NCBI GenBank assembly: GCA_001689485.1
Contig: LUJQ01000042.1
Location: 1 to 17,913 of the forward strand
Reading direction: 5' to 3'
Length of the DNA: 17,913 nucleotides
Source: Bacteroidales bacterium M6
GTDB taxonomy: Bacteria; Bacteroidota; Bacteroidia; Bacteroidales; Muribaculaceae
Shown: piece by piece, positions 6,649 to 14,701 of the stretch
Position numbering within the stretch: the stretch's first letter is position 1
Layout: every line of letters starts with the position of its first letter
Notes under the pieces: model-generated
Seen by the model: the letters and a program-made list of their open reading frames with translations, nothing else
Databases searched by the model: none
Told to the model about the DNA's origin: nothing
Program-made: the position numbers and the translations under genes

Positions 6649-7188
6649 ATGAACAAATTCACCTTTAAACCATTCGCATTTCTTTTCAGTGCAGCCATGT
6701 GTCTCGGCATCAGCGCATGTGGCGACGATAACAAGGACAACGATGAACCTGTCGACCCCACAGCGATTAAAGCAATCGAGATGGAGTACACGACCGACAT
6801 CACACCCGATTATCTGACTTATTATGACATCACTGTCACCCACGGAGCCGACAGTAATGATGGGATAACAAGCGATATCTATACAGACGGCTGGGTGTAT
6901 TCCCAATCATTCGACAAAGGCATTGTAGAGCTGCCCAAGAAACTGTTTTGCAAGATTATAGCCACCCCGAAAAATCCCGTTCCCGAGCATGACGATGCAA
7001 CCGTCTATAAGTTCGGATCATCATCTACCGCAATCGTTACCGGGGTCAGAAACGATAATTCCACCACCCTTTTCACATCACCCCTTCCTAACGAACACAG
7101 CATCAGTATCCCAGGCAACAAGCTCACGGAGTTTTTGAACCGTGGCGAGCGTATTATCATGAACTTCAGCACTGACCTGAAGTATTAA
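6649..7188 (+). CDS. Small surface lipoprotein of unknown function
   Basis: The product has 179 residues, with an N-terminal signal (NKFTFKPFAFLFSAAMCLG) and lipobox ISAC (Cys24) followed by GDDNKDNDEP, an acidic stretch like those that direct lipoproteins to the surface in Bacteroidota. The mature part is rich in Thr, Ser and Asp, predicted mostly beta, with no family I recognise. It follows the 500-residue lipoprotein by 75 bp without a terminator between, and the shared hairpin at 7258 closes both, so they are probably co-expressed. A partner or immunity role is possible but not shown. Confidence 0.7.
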   Translation: MNKFTFKPFAFLFSAAMCLGISACGDDNKDNDEPVDPTAIKAIEMEYTTDITPDYLTYYDITVTHGADSNDGITSDIYTDGWVYSQSFDKGIVELPKKLFCKIIATPKNPVPEHDDATVYKFGSSSTAIVTGVRNDNSTTLFTSPLPNEHSISIPGNKLTEFLNRGERIIMNFSTDLKY

Positions 7189-7257
7189 ACAATCATCCTG
7201 ACGTCAATATCCATGCCGTCACCGATGGCATTACCACACCAATGAGGATGAAAACAC

Positions 7258-7294
7258 GGCGGTGTGCCAAAATATTGCATTTTGACACACCGCC
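7258..7294. terminator. 37-nt hairpin, bidirectional terminator, copy 1
   Basis: GGCGGTGTG (7258-7266) pairs with CACACCGCC (7286-7294); after a C/A mismatch, CAAAAT pairs with ATTTTG around a 5-nt loop. It lies between convergent genes. On the minus strand TGTTTTC follows it, so it can end the nitroreductase message; on the plus strand it closes the lipoprotein operon. A near copy is at 8800-8836. Confidence 0.75.
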
Positions 7295-7414
7295 ATAACT
7301 ATATATCGATGAGGGAACAGCCTAAATGGCAATAGCTAACAAAATTGCGACCATTACTTATTCTATAGCACGCGCTTCCTGCTGTTGATGAATATGGAGC
7401 AACTGCATTTTTTA

Positions 7415-8125
7415 TCAACGGGGATAACCTATCGGATTGTTCAGCATGGGGATTTGCGTTTCATTCAAGCCAAGAAGCGACGATATGCCCGGAACGTCCA
7501 TCGTAGCCCTGGGAACAGTGGCAATGCCAACGGCCGAACAAGCCAACGTAAGGTTTTCACAAGCAATCCCTGCATCGTATGCAGCCAGGACAAGCCTGTT
7601 TGCCCCCTCTGGCAGTTTATCAGTATATGCCACGAACACAACCGAATAAGGCGCATCATTGACAAACTCCTGCGAAAACTCCTTGGTACCTGCAACCAAC
7701 GCACGATAATCGCCCCCGGCAACCTGCCGCAGTGAATGCGAATGAGGCATATACTCCCATACCCCCTCTTTACCGAAAACATAGGCATGTATCTCCTGCG
7801 AATTCAAAGCAGTAGGATTGCTGCGATCGGCCACATTTTTGCCTGGGACAGATGCAACGGCATCATTTCTGTTCACTCCGACCGACGCCCAAAGCACACT
7901 TCCCAACACCGAATCGGGTATCTGTTTCCCTGCATCAAATTCCCTCACACTACGACGGTCGGCCACAGCCTGCATAAACGACTTACCCCCTGCAAATTCG
8001 CAAGTAGGCAACTTAATTTCTTGTGCATCCATAATTTGTGACATTTGAATTAACGATAAAAACAAAACGGTCACAACTCCGGCTTTGTTCCACATCCTTT
8101 TACAAAAAAACTCATTCATTATCAT
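7415..8125 (-). CDS. Exported nitroreductase-family flavoprotein
   Basis: The protein has 236 residues. RRSVREF at 57-63 is the phosphate/FMN-binding motif of the nitroreductase fold, and the following QIPDSVLGSVLWASVGVNR and the C-terminal LGLNETQIPMLNNPIGYPR fit the SagB-type branch of the family. Members reduce or oxidise substrates with FMN. Residues 10-34 (KR, then AGVVTVLFLSLIQM, then MDA before QE) look like a signal peptide, so the enzyme should act outside the cytoplasm. It has its own promoter and a hairpin terminator downstream, so it is probably a single-gene unit. The substrate cannot be read from the sequence. The start could be 8125 or 8119. Confidence 0.82.
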   Translation of the reverse strand: MIMNEFFCKRMWNKAGVVTVLFLSLIQMSQIMDAQEIKLPTCEFAGGKSFMQAVADRRSVREFDAGKQIPDSVLGSVLWASVGVNRNDAVASVPGKNVADRSNPTALNSQEIHAYVFGKEGVWEYMPHSHSLRQVAGGDYRALVAGTKEFSQEFVNDAPYSVVFVAYTDKLPEGANRLVLAAYDAGIACENLTLACSAVGIATVPRATMDVPGISSLLGLNETQIPMLNNPIGYPR

Positions 8126-8142
8126 ATGAAATATTTGAAATA

Positions 8143-8174
8143 CGAAATTAATAAAAGTCGACCGTTTTCACAAA
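8143..8174 (-). promoter_or_regulatory. Promoter of the nitroreductase gene
   Basis: On the minus strand TTTG (8174-8171), a 20-bp spacer and TAATTTCG (8150-8143, 7 of 8 to consensus) lie about 20 bp before the gene. The rest of this 283-bp divergent gap holds weak inverted repeats (8290-8319, and ATCCTA/TAGGAT at 8327-8363) but no clear promoter for the plus-strand gene. Confidence 0.55.
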
Positions 8175-8408
8175 AAAGCCCACACTACATAGAAATCTGA
8201 TATATTACCGATTTTTTACCGGCTTGTTGCCAACTGACCGAAAAAAAATAACCTCGAAAGCGATTTTCCGGGAACAATTGTCCACACCAGGTTGTATTAA
8301 GTTAGGTGTGATACAAACCGATTTTAATCCTATCCCTATCGGAGACTTTCCCTTGACTAGGATGGAGGCTTAATACGCACCCACACACACCCAATACAAT
8401 TATATCAT

Positions 8409-8780
8409 ATGATGACGTATTCTAAACTCAGAAACAAACTTATCGTCAACGGGGCAATAATCGCAGGTTGTGCTGTTACAGCCCTTCTCTTCCGCTTTGC
8501 GGCAATCGACGAGCTACACATCAGCGCCAGTATGGGTAATTTACTGTTCGCCGCAGCATTCATCCTATCTATATGGATGTATTACGGGCTTTCAACCAAT
8601 CCATCCATATCGCCGCATGACAGCGTGCCGGCATCTTACGAAACAGCGTTCGGTAAAACCATATTGCTTCCCCTCTATTCATATGACATAATCCACAGCC
8701 AATATAGGGCCAACCAAATCAGATATGCCGCCAGGACGCAACCCTCATATGCAGAATGGCAACATAATCCTATGAAATAA
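8409..8780 (+). CDS. Small two-span membrane protein, unknown
   Basis: The product has 123 residues (122 from the second ATG at 8412). Two hydrophobic segments at about 13-32 (VNGAIIAGCAVTALLFRFAA) and 42-60 (GNLLFAAAFILSIWMYYGL) are followed by a 60-residue soluble tail rich in Tyr, Ser and Pro. I recognise no family. It is divergent from the nitroreductase and is followed 19 bp later by the second 37-nt hairpin. Codon use and a clean start and stop between punctuated neighbours support a real gene. Confidence 0.6.
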   Translation: MMTYSKLRNKLIVNGAIIAGCAVTALLFRFAAIDELHISASMGNLLFAAAFILSIWMYYGLSTNPSISPHDSVPASYETAFGKTILLPLYSYDIIHSQYRANQIRYAARTQPSYAEWQHNPMK

Positions 8781-8799
8781 ACTATTAAGCACTAAAAAT

Positions 8800-8836
8800 G
8801 GCGGTGTGTCAAAATTCAAGATTTTGGCACACCGCT
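8800..8836. terminator. 37-nt hairpin, bidirectional terminator, copy 2
   Basis: The stem is the same as at 7258 (GGCGGTGTG with CACACCGCT, a T-G wobble where copy 1 has a mismatch, then CAAAAT with ATTTTG) with a different 5-nt loop. On the minus strand ATTTTTAG follows, so it ends the rsfS-ftsH-HIRAN message; on the plus strand TGTGGTTTTC follows. Confidence 0.75.
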
Positions 8837-8879
8837 GTGGTTTTCGCCCGGATGGCGAGGGTGCTGTCAGAATGGTTCA

Positions 8880-9224
8880 TTACGGCTTGACCTGCCTGTT
8901 CACCCTTACAGTAATCCCAATCTGTTTCTCGTAAGGTGCAGCCCCGTCAAGGCGGGATATTATGCATTCAAAAGCATCTTCCCATCCCATTGCAATCATA
9001 ACTGCCGCAAACTCATTTACATTACGCGGGATGTACCCCAGTTTATAATCTTTGTCGCCAAACGCAAACCAAAGGCTCACTGCAAAACGGTCGTGGGAAT
9101 TTTCCATCTCCCCTTTCATAACCAGCTTCTCCCCTACCGACAAATAACGCCAAACGTCGTCGGCGTCATAAAACTGACGACCGGCGACGAATGTATCAAA
9201 CAGGTATGCCTTCTGCACTTCCAT
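8880..9224 (-). CDS. Stand-alone HIRAN-domain protein
   Basis: The 114 residues are essentially one HIRAN domain: FVAGRQFYDADDVWRYLSVG, then MKGEMENSHDRFAVSLWF and the closing KLGYIPRNVN match the GxxF/Y...L..G..L...EP.N..D..A.....KLGYIPR pattern. HIRAN domains bind DNA or stalled fork ends in Rad5/HLTF, while many bacterial copies are alone and uncharacterised. The gene starts 18 bp after the ftsH stop codon, so it is almost certainly in the same transcript, which ends at the 8800 hairpin. Family call is good; a function in repair or stress response is inferred. Confidence 0.8.
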   Translation of the reverse strand: MEVQKAYLFDTFVAGRQFYDADDVWRYLSVGEKLVMKGEMENSHDRFAVSLWFAFGDKDYKLGYIPRNVNEFAAVMIAMGWEDAFECIISRLDGAAPYEKQIGITVRVNRQVKP

Positions 9225-9242
9225 ATCAATGCAAGCCGGCTG

Positions 9243-11357
9243 TTAATCCGGCAATCCGGGATTATTTTCACCATCTGATTTCCCGTCCTTGTTTTTAGGA
9301 ACAGGGGGAATCGATGCGGGAGGGGTGACATCGGTAGCTTCCACATCAATGACGGCCTCATGCGAATCTCCTTCCGTGCTGCCCGACGAACCCTTCGCAT
9401 CGTTACGATTCCTTTCGGCAATTTGCTGTGCGGCAAGGATTTCATCGGTGCGCGACACCCATTGACGCTTGCCGAAAATCTGTTCCACATCCTCGGTGAA
9501 AATCACCTCGCGGCTATATAGCACTTCGGCAAGTTTGTTATGCCCGGACGCATGCTCCAGCAGGATGCTTTTGGCACGCTCATATTGCTCGTTTATTATG
9601 CGCGACACCTCCTCGTCAATCATCTTGGCACGATCCTCGCTATAAGGCTTGGAAAAGCCATAGCTTTGGCCTGTCGAATCATAATATGACAGGTTGGGAA
9701 GGCGTGTGCTCATACCGTAGTACACCACCATGGCATAAGCCTGCTTGGTTACACGCTCAAGATCGTTGGCTGCACCGGTCGATATATGCCCCAGGAACAG
9801 CTCCTCTGCCGCACGGCCTCCGAGTGTTGAGCACATCTCATCAAGCAAAGCCTGCGTCGGGGTAATCTGACGCTCTTCGGGCAGATACCATGCAGCCCCA
9901 AGGGCTTTCCCGCGTGGCACAATGGTAACCTTTATCAGCGGGTTGGCGTAGCGCAGATGCCACGACACGGTGGCATGCCCTGCCTCATGGCAGGCGATTG
10001 ATTTTTTCTCTTCCGCAGTCGTTATTTTGGAGCGCTTTTCCAAACCGCCGATTATACGGTCAACAGCATCTATGAAATCCTGTCGTTGCACAACCTCCTT
10101 GTTACGACGTGCGGCAATCAATGCTGCCTCGTTGCACACATTGGCAATATCCGCACCTGAGAAGCCTGGGGTCTGACGTGCCAGCAGGTCGACATCGACC
10201 GATTCGTCGGTCTTTATACCTTTAAGATGTACTTTGAAGATTGCCACACGGTCGTTTAATTCAGGCAACTCCACATATATCTGCCTGTCGAAACGCCCGG
10301 CACGCAGCAAAGCCTTATCAAGGATGTCGGCACGGTTGGTGGCTGCCAGGATAATCACACCGCTGTTTGTGCCGAACCCGTCCATTTCCGTAAGTAGCTG
10401 GTTGAGAGTGTTTTCACGTTCGTCATTGGCACCCATGTTCGGATTTTTCCCACGGGCACGCCCAACAGCGTCAATCTCGTCGATAAAAACAATGCACGGG
10501 GCTTTGTCCTTCGCCTTTTGGAATAGGTCGCGCACACGCGATGCCCCCACACCCACAAACATCTCCACGAAATCAGAACCCGACATCGAGAAGAACGGCA
10601 CGTTTGCTTCACCGGCCACGGCCTTTGCCAGGAGCGTTTTACCCGTTCCGGGAGGACCCACGAGCAATGCACCCTTGGGAATCTTGCCGCCCAGATTGGT
10701 GTAGCGCTGCGGATTCTTCAGGAATTCCACAATCTCTTCGATTTCGGTTTTGGCCTCCGACAAACCGGCCACATCCTGGAATGTAACCTTCATGGCATTA
10801 TCCTTGTCGAAAACCTGTGCTTTCGATTTCCCGACACTGAACACGCCACCGGCACCGCCGTCACGGTTGGTCATGCGACGCATCATAAAGAACCAGAATG
10901 CTATAATCAGCAGTATCGGGCCGAAAGTCCATATGAATGACGAAAAATCACTTCCTTCGTCATAATCAACCGGGCCGGTGTAGACCCCGGTCTGTTTCCA
11001 TAGGTCTATTTTACGTGCGAATTCATCGGTCGACGGCAGCGTGGTAGTTATATTGGCCACCACCCCTTCCTTGTATTGGCTTTTATGAAACACCGCACGT
11101 GCCAGCGAATCCGAAAGCTGGGCTTCGGCCGCACCTTTCTTCTTGTCAACGATAATCTTTGTTATACCGTGGCTTCGCGCATTGATGGAATCGGTGATGT
11201 AGTTCTCAAACTCCGAATAGGAAACCTTTTTTGTAACGGAATTATCATCGAGATACACCATACCGAAAAGGAACAGCAGGATGAATGCATACATCCAATA
11301 CATGCTGAACTTTATCTGGGGGCGTTTCTTGTTCCCGCCCGGTTTTACATCGGCCAT
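9243..11357 (-). CDS. ftsH: ATP-dependent zinc metalloprotease FtsH
   Basis: The 704-residue membrane AAA+ protease pulls damaged membrane proteins and regulatory proteins from the bilayer and degrades them. Two spans at about 19-36 and 141-160 bracket the periplasmic domain. Walker A GPPGTGKT is at 234-241, Walker B CIVFIDEID at 288-296, and the second region of homology runs through NRADILDKALLRAGRFDRQI. The zinc site HEAGH is at 457-461, with the third ligand Asp in AANDLE at about 532. All catalytic residues are present. The tail from 640 is acidic and Pro/Ser-rich, as in other Bacteroidota. It lies 52 bp after rsfS and 18 bp before the HIRAN gene on the same strand. Confidence 0.97.
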   Translation of the reverse strand: MADVKPGGNKKRPQIKFSMYWMYAFILLFLFGMVYLDDNSVTKKVSYSEFENYITDSINARSHGITKIIVDKKKGAAEAQLSDSLARAVFHKSQYKEGVVANITTTLPSTDEFARKIDLWKQTGVYTGPVDYDEGSDFSSFIWTFGPILLIIAFWFFMMRRMTNRDGGAGGVFSVGKSKAQVFDKDNAMKVTFQDVAGLSEAKTEIEEIVEFLKNPQRYTNLGGKIPKGALLVGPPGTGKTLLAKAVAGEANVPFFSMSGSDFVEMFVGVGASRVRDLFQKAKDKAPCIVFIDEIDAVGRARGKNPNMGANDERENTLNQLLTEMDGFGTNSGVIILAATNRADILDKALLRAGRFDRQIYVELPELNDRVAIFKVHLKGIKTDESVDVDLLARQTPGFSGADIANVCNEAALIAARRNKEVVQRQDFIDAVDRIIGGLEKRSKITTAEEKKSIACHEAGHATVSWHLRYANPLIKVTIVPRGKALGAAWYLPEERQITPTQALLDEMCSTLGGRAAEELFLGHISTGAANDLERVTKQAYAMVVYYGMSTRLPNLSYYDSTGQSYGFSKPYSEDRAKMIDEEVSRIINEQYERAKSILLEHASGHNKLAEVLYSREVIFTEDVEQIFGKRQWVSRTDEILAAQQIAERNRNDAKGSSGSTEGDSHEAVIDVEATDVTPPASIPPVPKNKDGKSDGENNPGLPD

Positions 11358-11409
11358 TATAATGGGGTTATATAAAGTCGGTTATAATAAATTATTCGGC
11401 ACTCTGCAA

Positions 11410-11808
11410 TCAGTCAAGGTCAGGGATATCGGTAATAACCGCATCATTCCACAGCTCTTCCAGGTTGTAAAGCTGCCTTGCATCAGGCACGAACACATGC
11501 ACCATTGTCGAGCCATAGTCAATCACAATCCATTGGGCGTTACGGTAACCATCGTAATTATACGGTTTTATCCCGGCCTTTTCAAGCAACATATCCCTGA
11601 CATTGTCGGCAATCGCCGATACCTGCTGAGGGGTACGCCCTTCACAGATTATGAATTCATGCGTAGGAGCCGACTCGATGGCCGACAAATCCACAATGGA
11701 GATGCCGCGCCCCTTTTTGTCCTGAATAGCGTCAATCAAAAGACGGCGCATTTCGTTGTCGTCAATTTTTCCCGGATAAGTCTTAATTGTAGCGTTTGGT
11801 TCTATCAT
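11410..11808 (-). CDS. rsfS: Ribosomal silencing factor RsfS
   Basis: The product has 132 residues from the ATG at 11808 (a GTG 21 bp upstream is possible but adds no conserved sequence). The family pattern is complete: GISIVDLSAIESAPTHEFII, then EGRTPQQVSAIADNVRDMLL, the QWIVIDYGSTMVHVFVPDAR block and the closing YNLEELWNDA. RsfS (Iojap/YbeB) binds uL14 on the large subunit and blocks subunit joining when nutrients are scarce. It leads the rsfS-ftsH-HIRAN transcript. The short acidic C-terminus (ITDIPDLD) is usual. Confidence 0.94.
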   Translation of the reverse strand: MIEPNATIKTYPGKIDDNEMRRLLIDAIQDKKGRGISIVDLSAIESAPTHEFIICEGRTPQQVSAIADNVRDMLLEKAGIKPYNYDGYRNAQWIVIDYGSTMVHVFVPDARQLYNLEELWNDAVITDIPDLD

Positions 11809-11896
11809 CAGTAATGTTTGAAAATGCACTTGTAAACAATGATAACGGGCTTCAAAAACCTGGCAGGCTTATAATCCGGCCCGTAAAATCAAAGCA

Positions 11897-11904
11897 CAAA
11901 GTTA
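11897..11904 (-). promoter_or_regulatory. -7 box upstream of rsfS
   Basis: The minus strand carries a perfect TAACTTTG here, about 90 bp before the rsfS start. The -33 region has only TGTG at a short spacing, so the promoter is half-supported. The surrounding 11809-12063 gap shows no gene. Confidence 0.5.
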
Positions 11905-12063
11905 ACTAAAATTATTTTATCACACCGTGGCTCTAAGCAACCGGCATTTATCATTCTAACAAATTTCGAGCCAAAAAGTAGGAAATGTCGTGAAGAAATG
12001 TGAAATACGATTCGGAGCGGCCTACGAAGCCCCTAAGCTACATCTTGATACAGCTAAAAACAC

Positions 12064-13323
12064 CTATTCGAATCTCATCACTTTCACAGGCGACAACCGG
12101 CTGACAGCAGCAGCCGGCAATAACATTATCACAAATGCCATAACGGCAGTTGCGGAATTGAGCATTGCCCATGATGAAAACGGCAATTCGACAGGGACAA
12201 AACTAAGATAATATGATTCAGGATCAAGCGGCAGCAAATGCCATCTCCATTGAATCCCTATTATGGCCAAGGCAACGGCATTCCCGATCAGAAGCCCGGA
12301 TAATGTGACCCTCACACCGAGCCTTACGAAAATCATGCCCACCTGGCGGTTGGAAGCCCCTAGCGATTTCAGCAATCCTACCATCCTGACCCGCTGCAAA
12401 ATCAGGATAAGGACACACGACACCAGCATAAGCCCGCTCACACATCCCATCAGGATAAGGATTACCACGATATTGGTATCAAGCATTCCCAACCAGTTAA
12501 AATACATCGCAGCTGATGAGTAGACCGATGTAACGGCCATGTTCTGAGGGATATCGCCTTTGGCATAGGCTGCACTTAGAACACATTGCAATCGCTGTGC
12601 AGCCGGAATGATATCATCAGCCGGAAGCCCGCGTATCTCAACCGCTTCACCTTCATGACCTGAAAGTTTGAGCATACGGCTTATCATCGACGGCGCCGCA
12701 TAAGCCACCAGGTTATCATATTCCCCGAAATCACTGCGGTATATGCCTGTGATTTCAAACTTGCGCGGGCGCACGGTCTCCCCTACAAAGAAATATGCAT
12801 CCACCTTGTCGCCCGGACGCAGTCCCAGTTTATCGCCCATCGTTTCCGAAATCATGATTCCACAGGGTAACGAATCATTAGGGATTGAGCCTTCAACGAG
12901 ATTTTCCCGTTCAAAATCCCAACCATACCCATCGCCGAACGAACGGAATGCCACACCCATGAAGTCGTTATCGGTTTTAAGCATCGCAGCCTGCCGCAAC
13001 GAAACCACGGTTTCAGGCTTGTATTCTTCCGGCAAATCCCCCAATCCGCTATCGATGATTTGACGTAGATTTCCGTCAAGCGCTATTGCAACATCTTCAT
13101 CGCCATAAAACGATGCCAACGGCATTACCCTTATCTGCGCGTCGAACCCCATTATTTTCCGGCTTATCTCGGCTTTGAATCCTGTAACGACAGCTATGGC
13201 CAAAAGCATCACCATAAATGAAAGCGCTACACCACCCACGGCCACAATAATGGCAGGAGGCCAGAAACGTCGTCCCCCATCCCTTAGCGAAAGCCTCCGG
13301 CTTATAAACGAACTAAACGACAT
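12064..13323 (-). CDS. ABC transporter permease, FtsX/LolC-like
   Basis: The protein has 419 residues, with one span near the N-terminus (about 22-47, PPAIIVAVGGVALSFMVMLL), a large periplasmic domain at about 50-280, and three C-terminal spans at about 284-310, 335-357 and 385-408 that form the FtsX domain. MVGLLKSLGASNRQVG between spans 2 and 3 is the coupling segment that contacts the ATPase, and the end SRLSPVKVMRFE is typical. This layout is shared with LolC/LolE lipoprotein-releasing permeases and MacB-like permeases. No ATPase gene is adjacent, so the partner is encoded elsewhere. A role in lipoprotein transport is plausible, not certain. Confidence 0.88.
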   Translation of the reverse strand: MSFSSFISRRLSLRDGGRRFWPPAIIVAVGGVALSFMVMLLAIAVVTGFKAEISRKIMGFDAQIRVMPLASFYGDEDVAIALDGNLRQIIDSGLGDLPEEYKPETVVSLRQAAMLKTDNDFMGVAFRSFGDGYGWDFERENLVEGSIPNDSLPCGIMISETMGDKLGLRPGDKVDAYFFVGETVRPRKFEITGIYRSDFGEYDNLVAYAAPSMISRMLKLSGHEGEAVEIRGLPADDIIPAAQRLQCVLSAAYAKGDIPQNMAVTSVYSSAAMYFNWLGMLDTNIVVILILMGCVSGLMLVSCVLILILQRVRMVGLLKSLGASNRQVGMIFVRLGVRVTLSGLLIGNAVALAIIGIQWRWHLLPLDPESYYLSFVPVELPFSSWAMLNSATAVMAFVIMLLPAAAVSRLSPVKVMRFE

Positions 13324-13382
13324 GGCTGCATAAAATTAAGGACGGGGCTGATGCCACGCCGCTATTTTTTAATTTATTAGCA

Positions 13383-13414
13383 CAAAGCTACAAATATTTA
13401 CCCGTTTCAGCAAA
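13383..13414 (-). promoter_or_regulatory. Promoter of the permease gene
   Basis: On the minus strand TTTG (13414-13411), 20 bp, then TAGCTTTG (13390-13383) fits the consensus at all fixed positions. Transcription should start near 13377, giving a leader of about 55 nt. Confidence 0.75.
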
Positions 13415-13505
13415 AACCATGCATACGTTTTCAGTTGTTATACTCACAAAGATTGCTCTAAAGGATTGTCTGCTTACAACACAATTCGCTTCAACTATCA
13501 CGAAA

Positions 13506-13546
13506 CCGCCGTCATAACGGTTCCAGACCGGATGATGACACGGCGG
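13506..13546. repeat. Imperfect hairpin before the DUF3943 gene
   Basis: CCGCCG (13506-13511) pairs with CGGCGG (13541-13546), and CGGT (13518-13521) with ACCG (13527-13530) inside. It lies 33 bp before the ATG of the plus-strand gene, in the leader or promoter region. I found no TAnnTTTG box for that gene. It could be a regulatory hairpin or an operator. Confidence 0.4.
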
Positions 13547-13579
13547 GACTTTAAGGTTTAACTAAATTCAAGTAGGGAT

Positions 13580-14560
13580 ATGAAAGCCAACAAATCCATC
13601 CTAAGGATTCCCCCTTTGAAATATGCCATGGCAATGATATTGCCGACTATTGCATCGGCAGCATTCGCCCGGCCGGAAGCGTCGCAGGATATCGATACGG
13701 TACGGGTAGAAATAATCGACAACCTGGTGGTTAAAAGCCAGGCACCGGAATCGCCAGAACTGCTGGAAGATGTTACCGATAAGGGCGATGATGAATCTTT
13801 TAACGCTCCGGAAGCCCCAAAACTCGACATCGGGACACCATATAGCGCACGCGACACGCTTGCCTTAATATCAGGCTATCCCCGCTCTATCTACTCCAAG
13901 CCCGCTTCATGGACATATTCCGACCCGTGGTGGCACGGCATGTGGATTAACACGGCTGTTCTTACCGGGGCGTTTGTCGGGACGCTGTTCGTATTGGAAA
14001 TGCTGCCCGAAGATGCCACCGCGTGGAACAGGGCCGAAATCAACAGCGTGCCATTCTACCGCCGATGGTATGAGAATATTTTCAAAAAAGGCCCTGAATG
14101 GGATCACGACCTGTTCATATTCAACTACTTGCTCCATCCCTATGCCGGTGCCGCCTATTTCATGAGCGCACGCACATGCGGGTTCAACTTCTGGCAGTCG
14201 ATGCTCTATAGTGCCGCCATATCGACCATCGGATGGGAATTCGGCATCGAAGCGTGCATGGAACGCCCCTCCTACCAGGACCTTATTTTTACCCCATTGC
14301 TGGGCAGCATCCTAGGGGAAGGCTTCTACCGCCTCAAACGATTAATCGTCAGCAATAATTATGAACTTCTCGGCACTCCCGTGCTTGGTCATATCGCGGC
14401 ATTCTTTCTTGACCCTGTCAACGAAGTCATTGGTTTGCTCAGTCCCGGAACTTGCCGCACAATCGGCCCCGGCTGCCTGTCATCGCAACCATTGCTCATC
14501 CCCTCACCCGCACCGGGCATGTCATCGTCATTCGGGTTCTCCATATCGGCGACCTTCTGA
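13580..14560 (+). CDS. DUF3943 outer-membrane/periplasmic protein
   Basis: The product has 326 residues with an N-terminal export signal (KYAMAMILPTIASAAFA). Residues about 25-95 are an acidic linker. From about 113 (WWHGMWINTAVLTGAFVGTL) to 260 the protein has the DUF3943 hallmarks: NYLLHPYAGAAYFMSAR, GFNFWQSMLYSAAIST, WEFGIEACMERPSYQDLI and TPLLGSILGE. The family is widespread in Bacteroidota with no assigned biochemical role. It is transcribed away from the permease gene and closed by a strong terminator, so it stands alone. Confidence in the family is high; function is unknown. Confidence 0.85.
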   Translation: MKANKSILRIPPLKYAMAMILPTIASAAFARPEASQDIDTVRVEIIDNLVVKSQAPESPELLEDVTDKGDDESFNAPEAPKLDIGTPYSARDTLALISGYPRSIYSKPASWTYSDPWWHGMWINTAVLTGAFVGTLFVLEMLPEDATAWNRAEINSVPFYRRWYENIFKKGPEWDHDLFIFNYLLHPYAGAAYFMSARTCGFNFWQSMLYSAAISTIGWEFGIEACMERPSYQDLIFTPLLGSILGEGFYRLKRLIVSNNYELLGTPVLGHIAAFFLDPVNEVIGLLSPGTCRTIGPGCLSSQPLLIPSPAPGMSSSFGFSISATF

Positions 14561-14571
14561 TTACCGCATAC

Positions 14572-14617
14572 CATGTAACGTGAGTTCATTGTACAGAACT
14601 CACGTTACATGCCATTT
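14572..14617 (+). terminator. Strong rho-independent terminator
   Basis: A perfect 16-bp stem (14572-14587 with 14596-14611) has an 8-nt loop, and the T5 tract starts five bases after it, 12 bp downstream of the DUF3943 stop. On the minus strand there is no T-tract. Confidence 0.9.
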
Positions 14618-14701
14618 TTCAATAAGATTGAATATCATCATTGATGTAGCCTTGCTTGTGAAAGTACATATGCAAAAGAATAACTGCGGTCAACGACTGT
14701 G

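Noticed and set aside
10234..10704. 156-codon plus-strand frame
   Set aside because: It lies wholly opposite the ATPase domain of ftsH and is a codon-bias shadow.
11990..12211. 73-codon plus-strand frame
   Set aside because: Most of it is antisense to the 3' end of the permease gene, with no promoter or recognisable domain.
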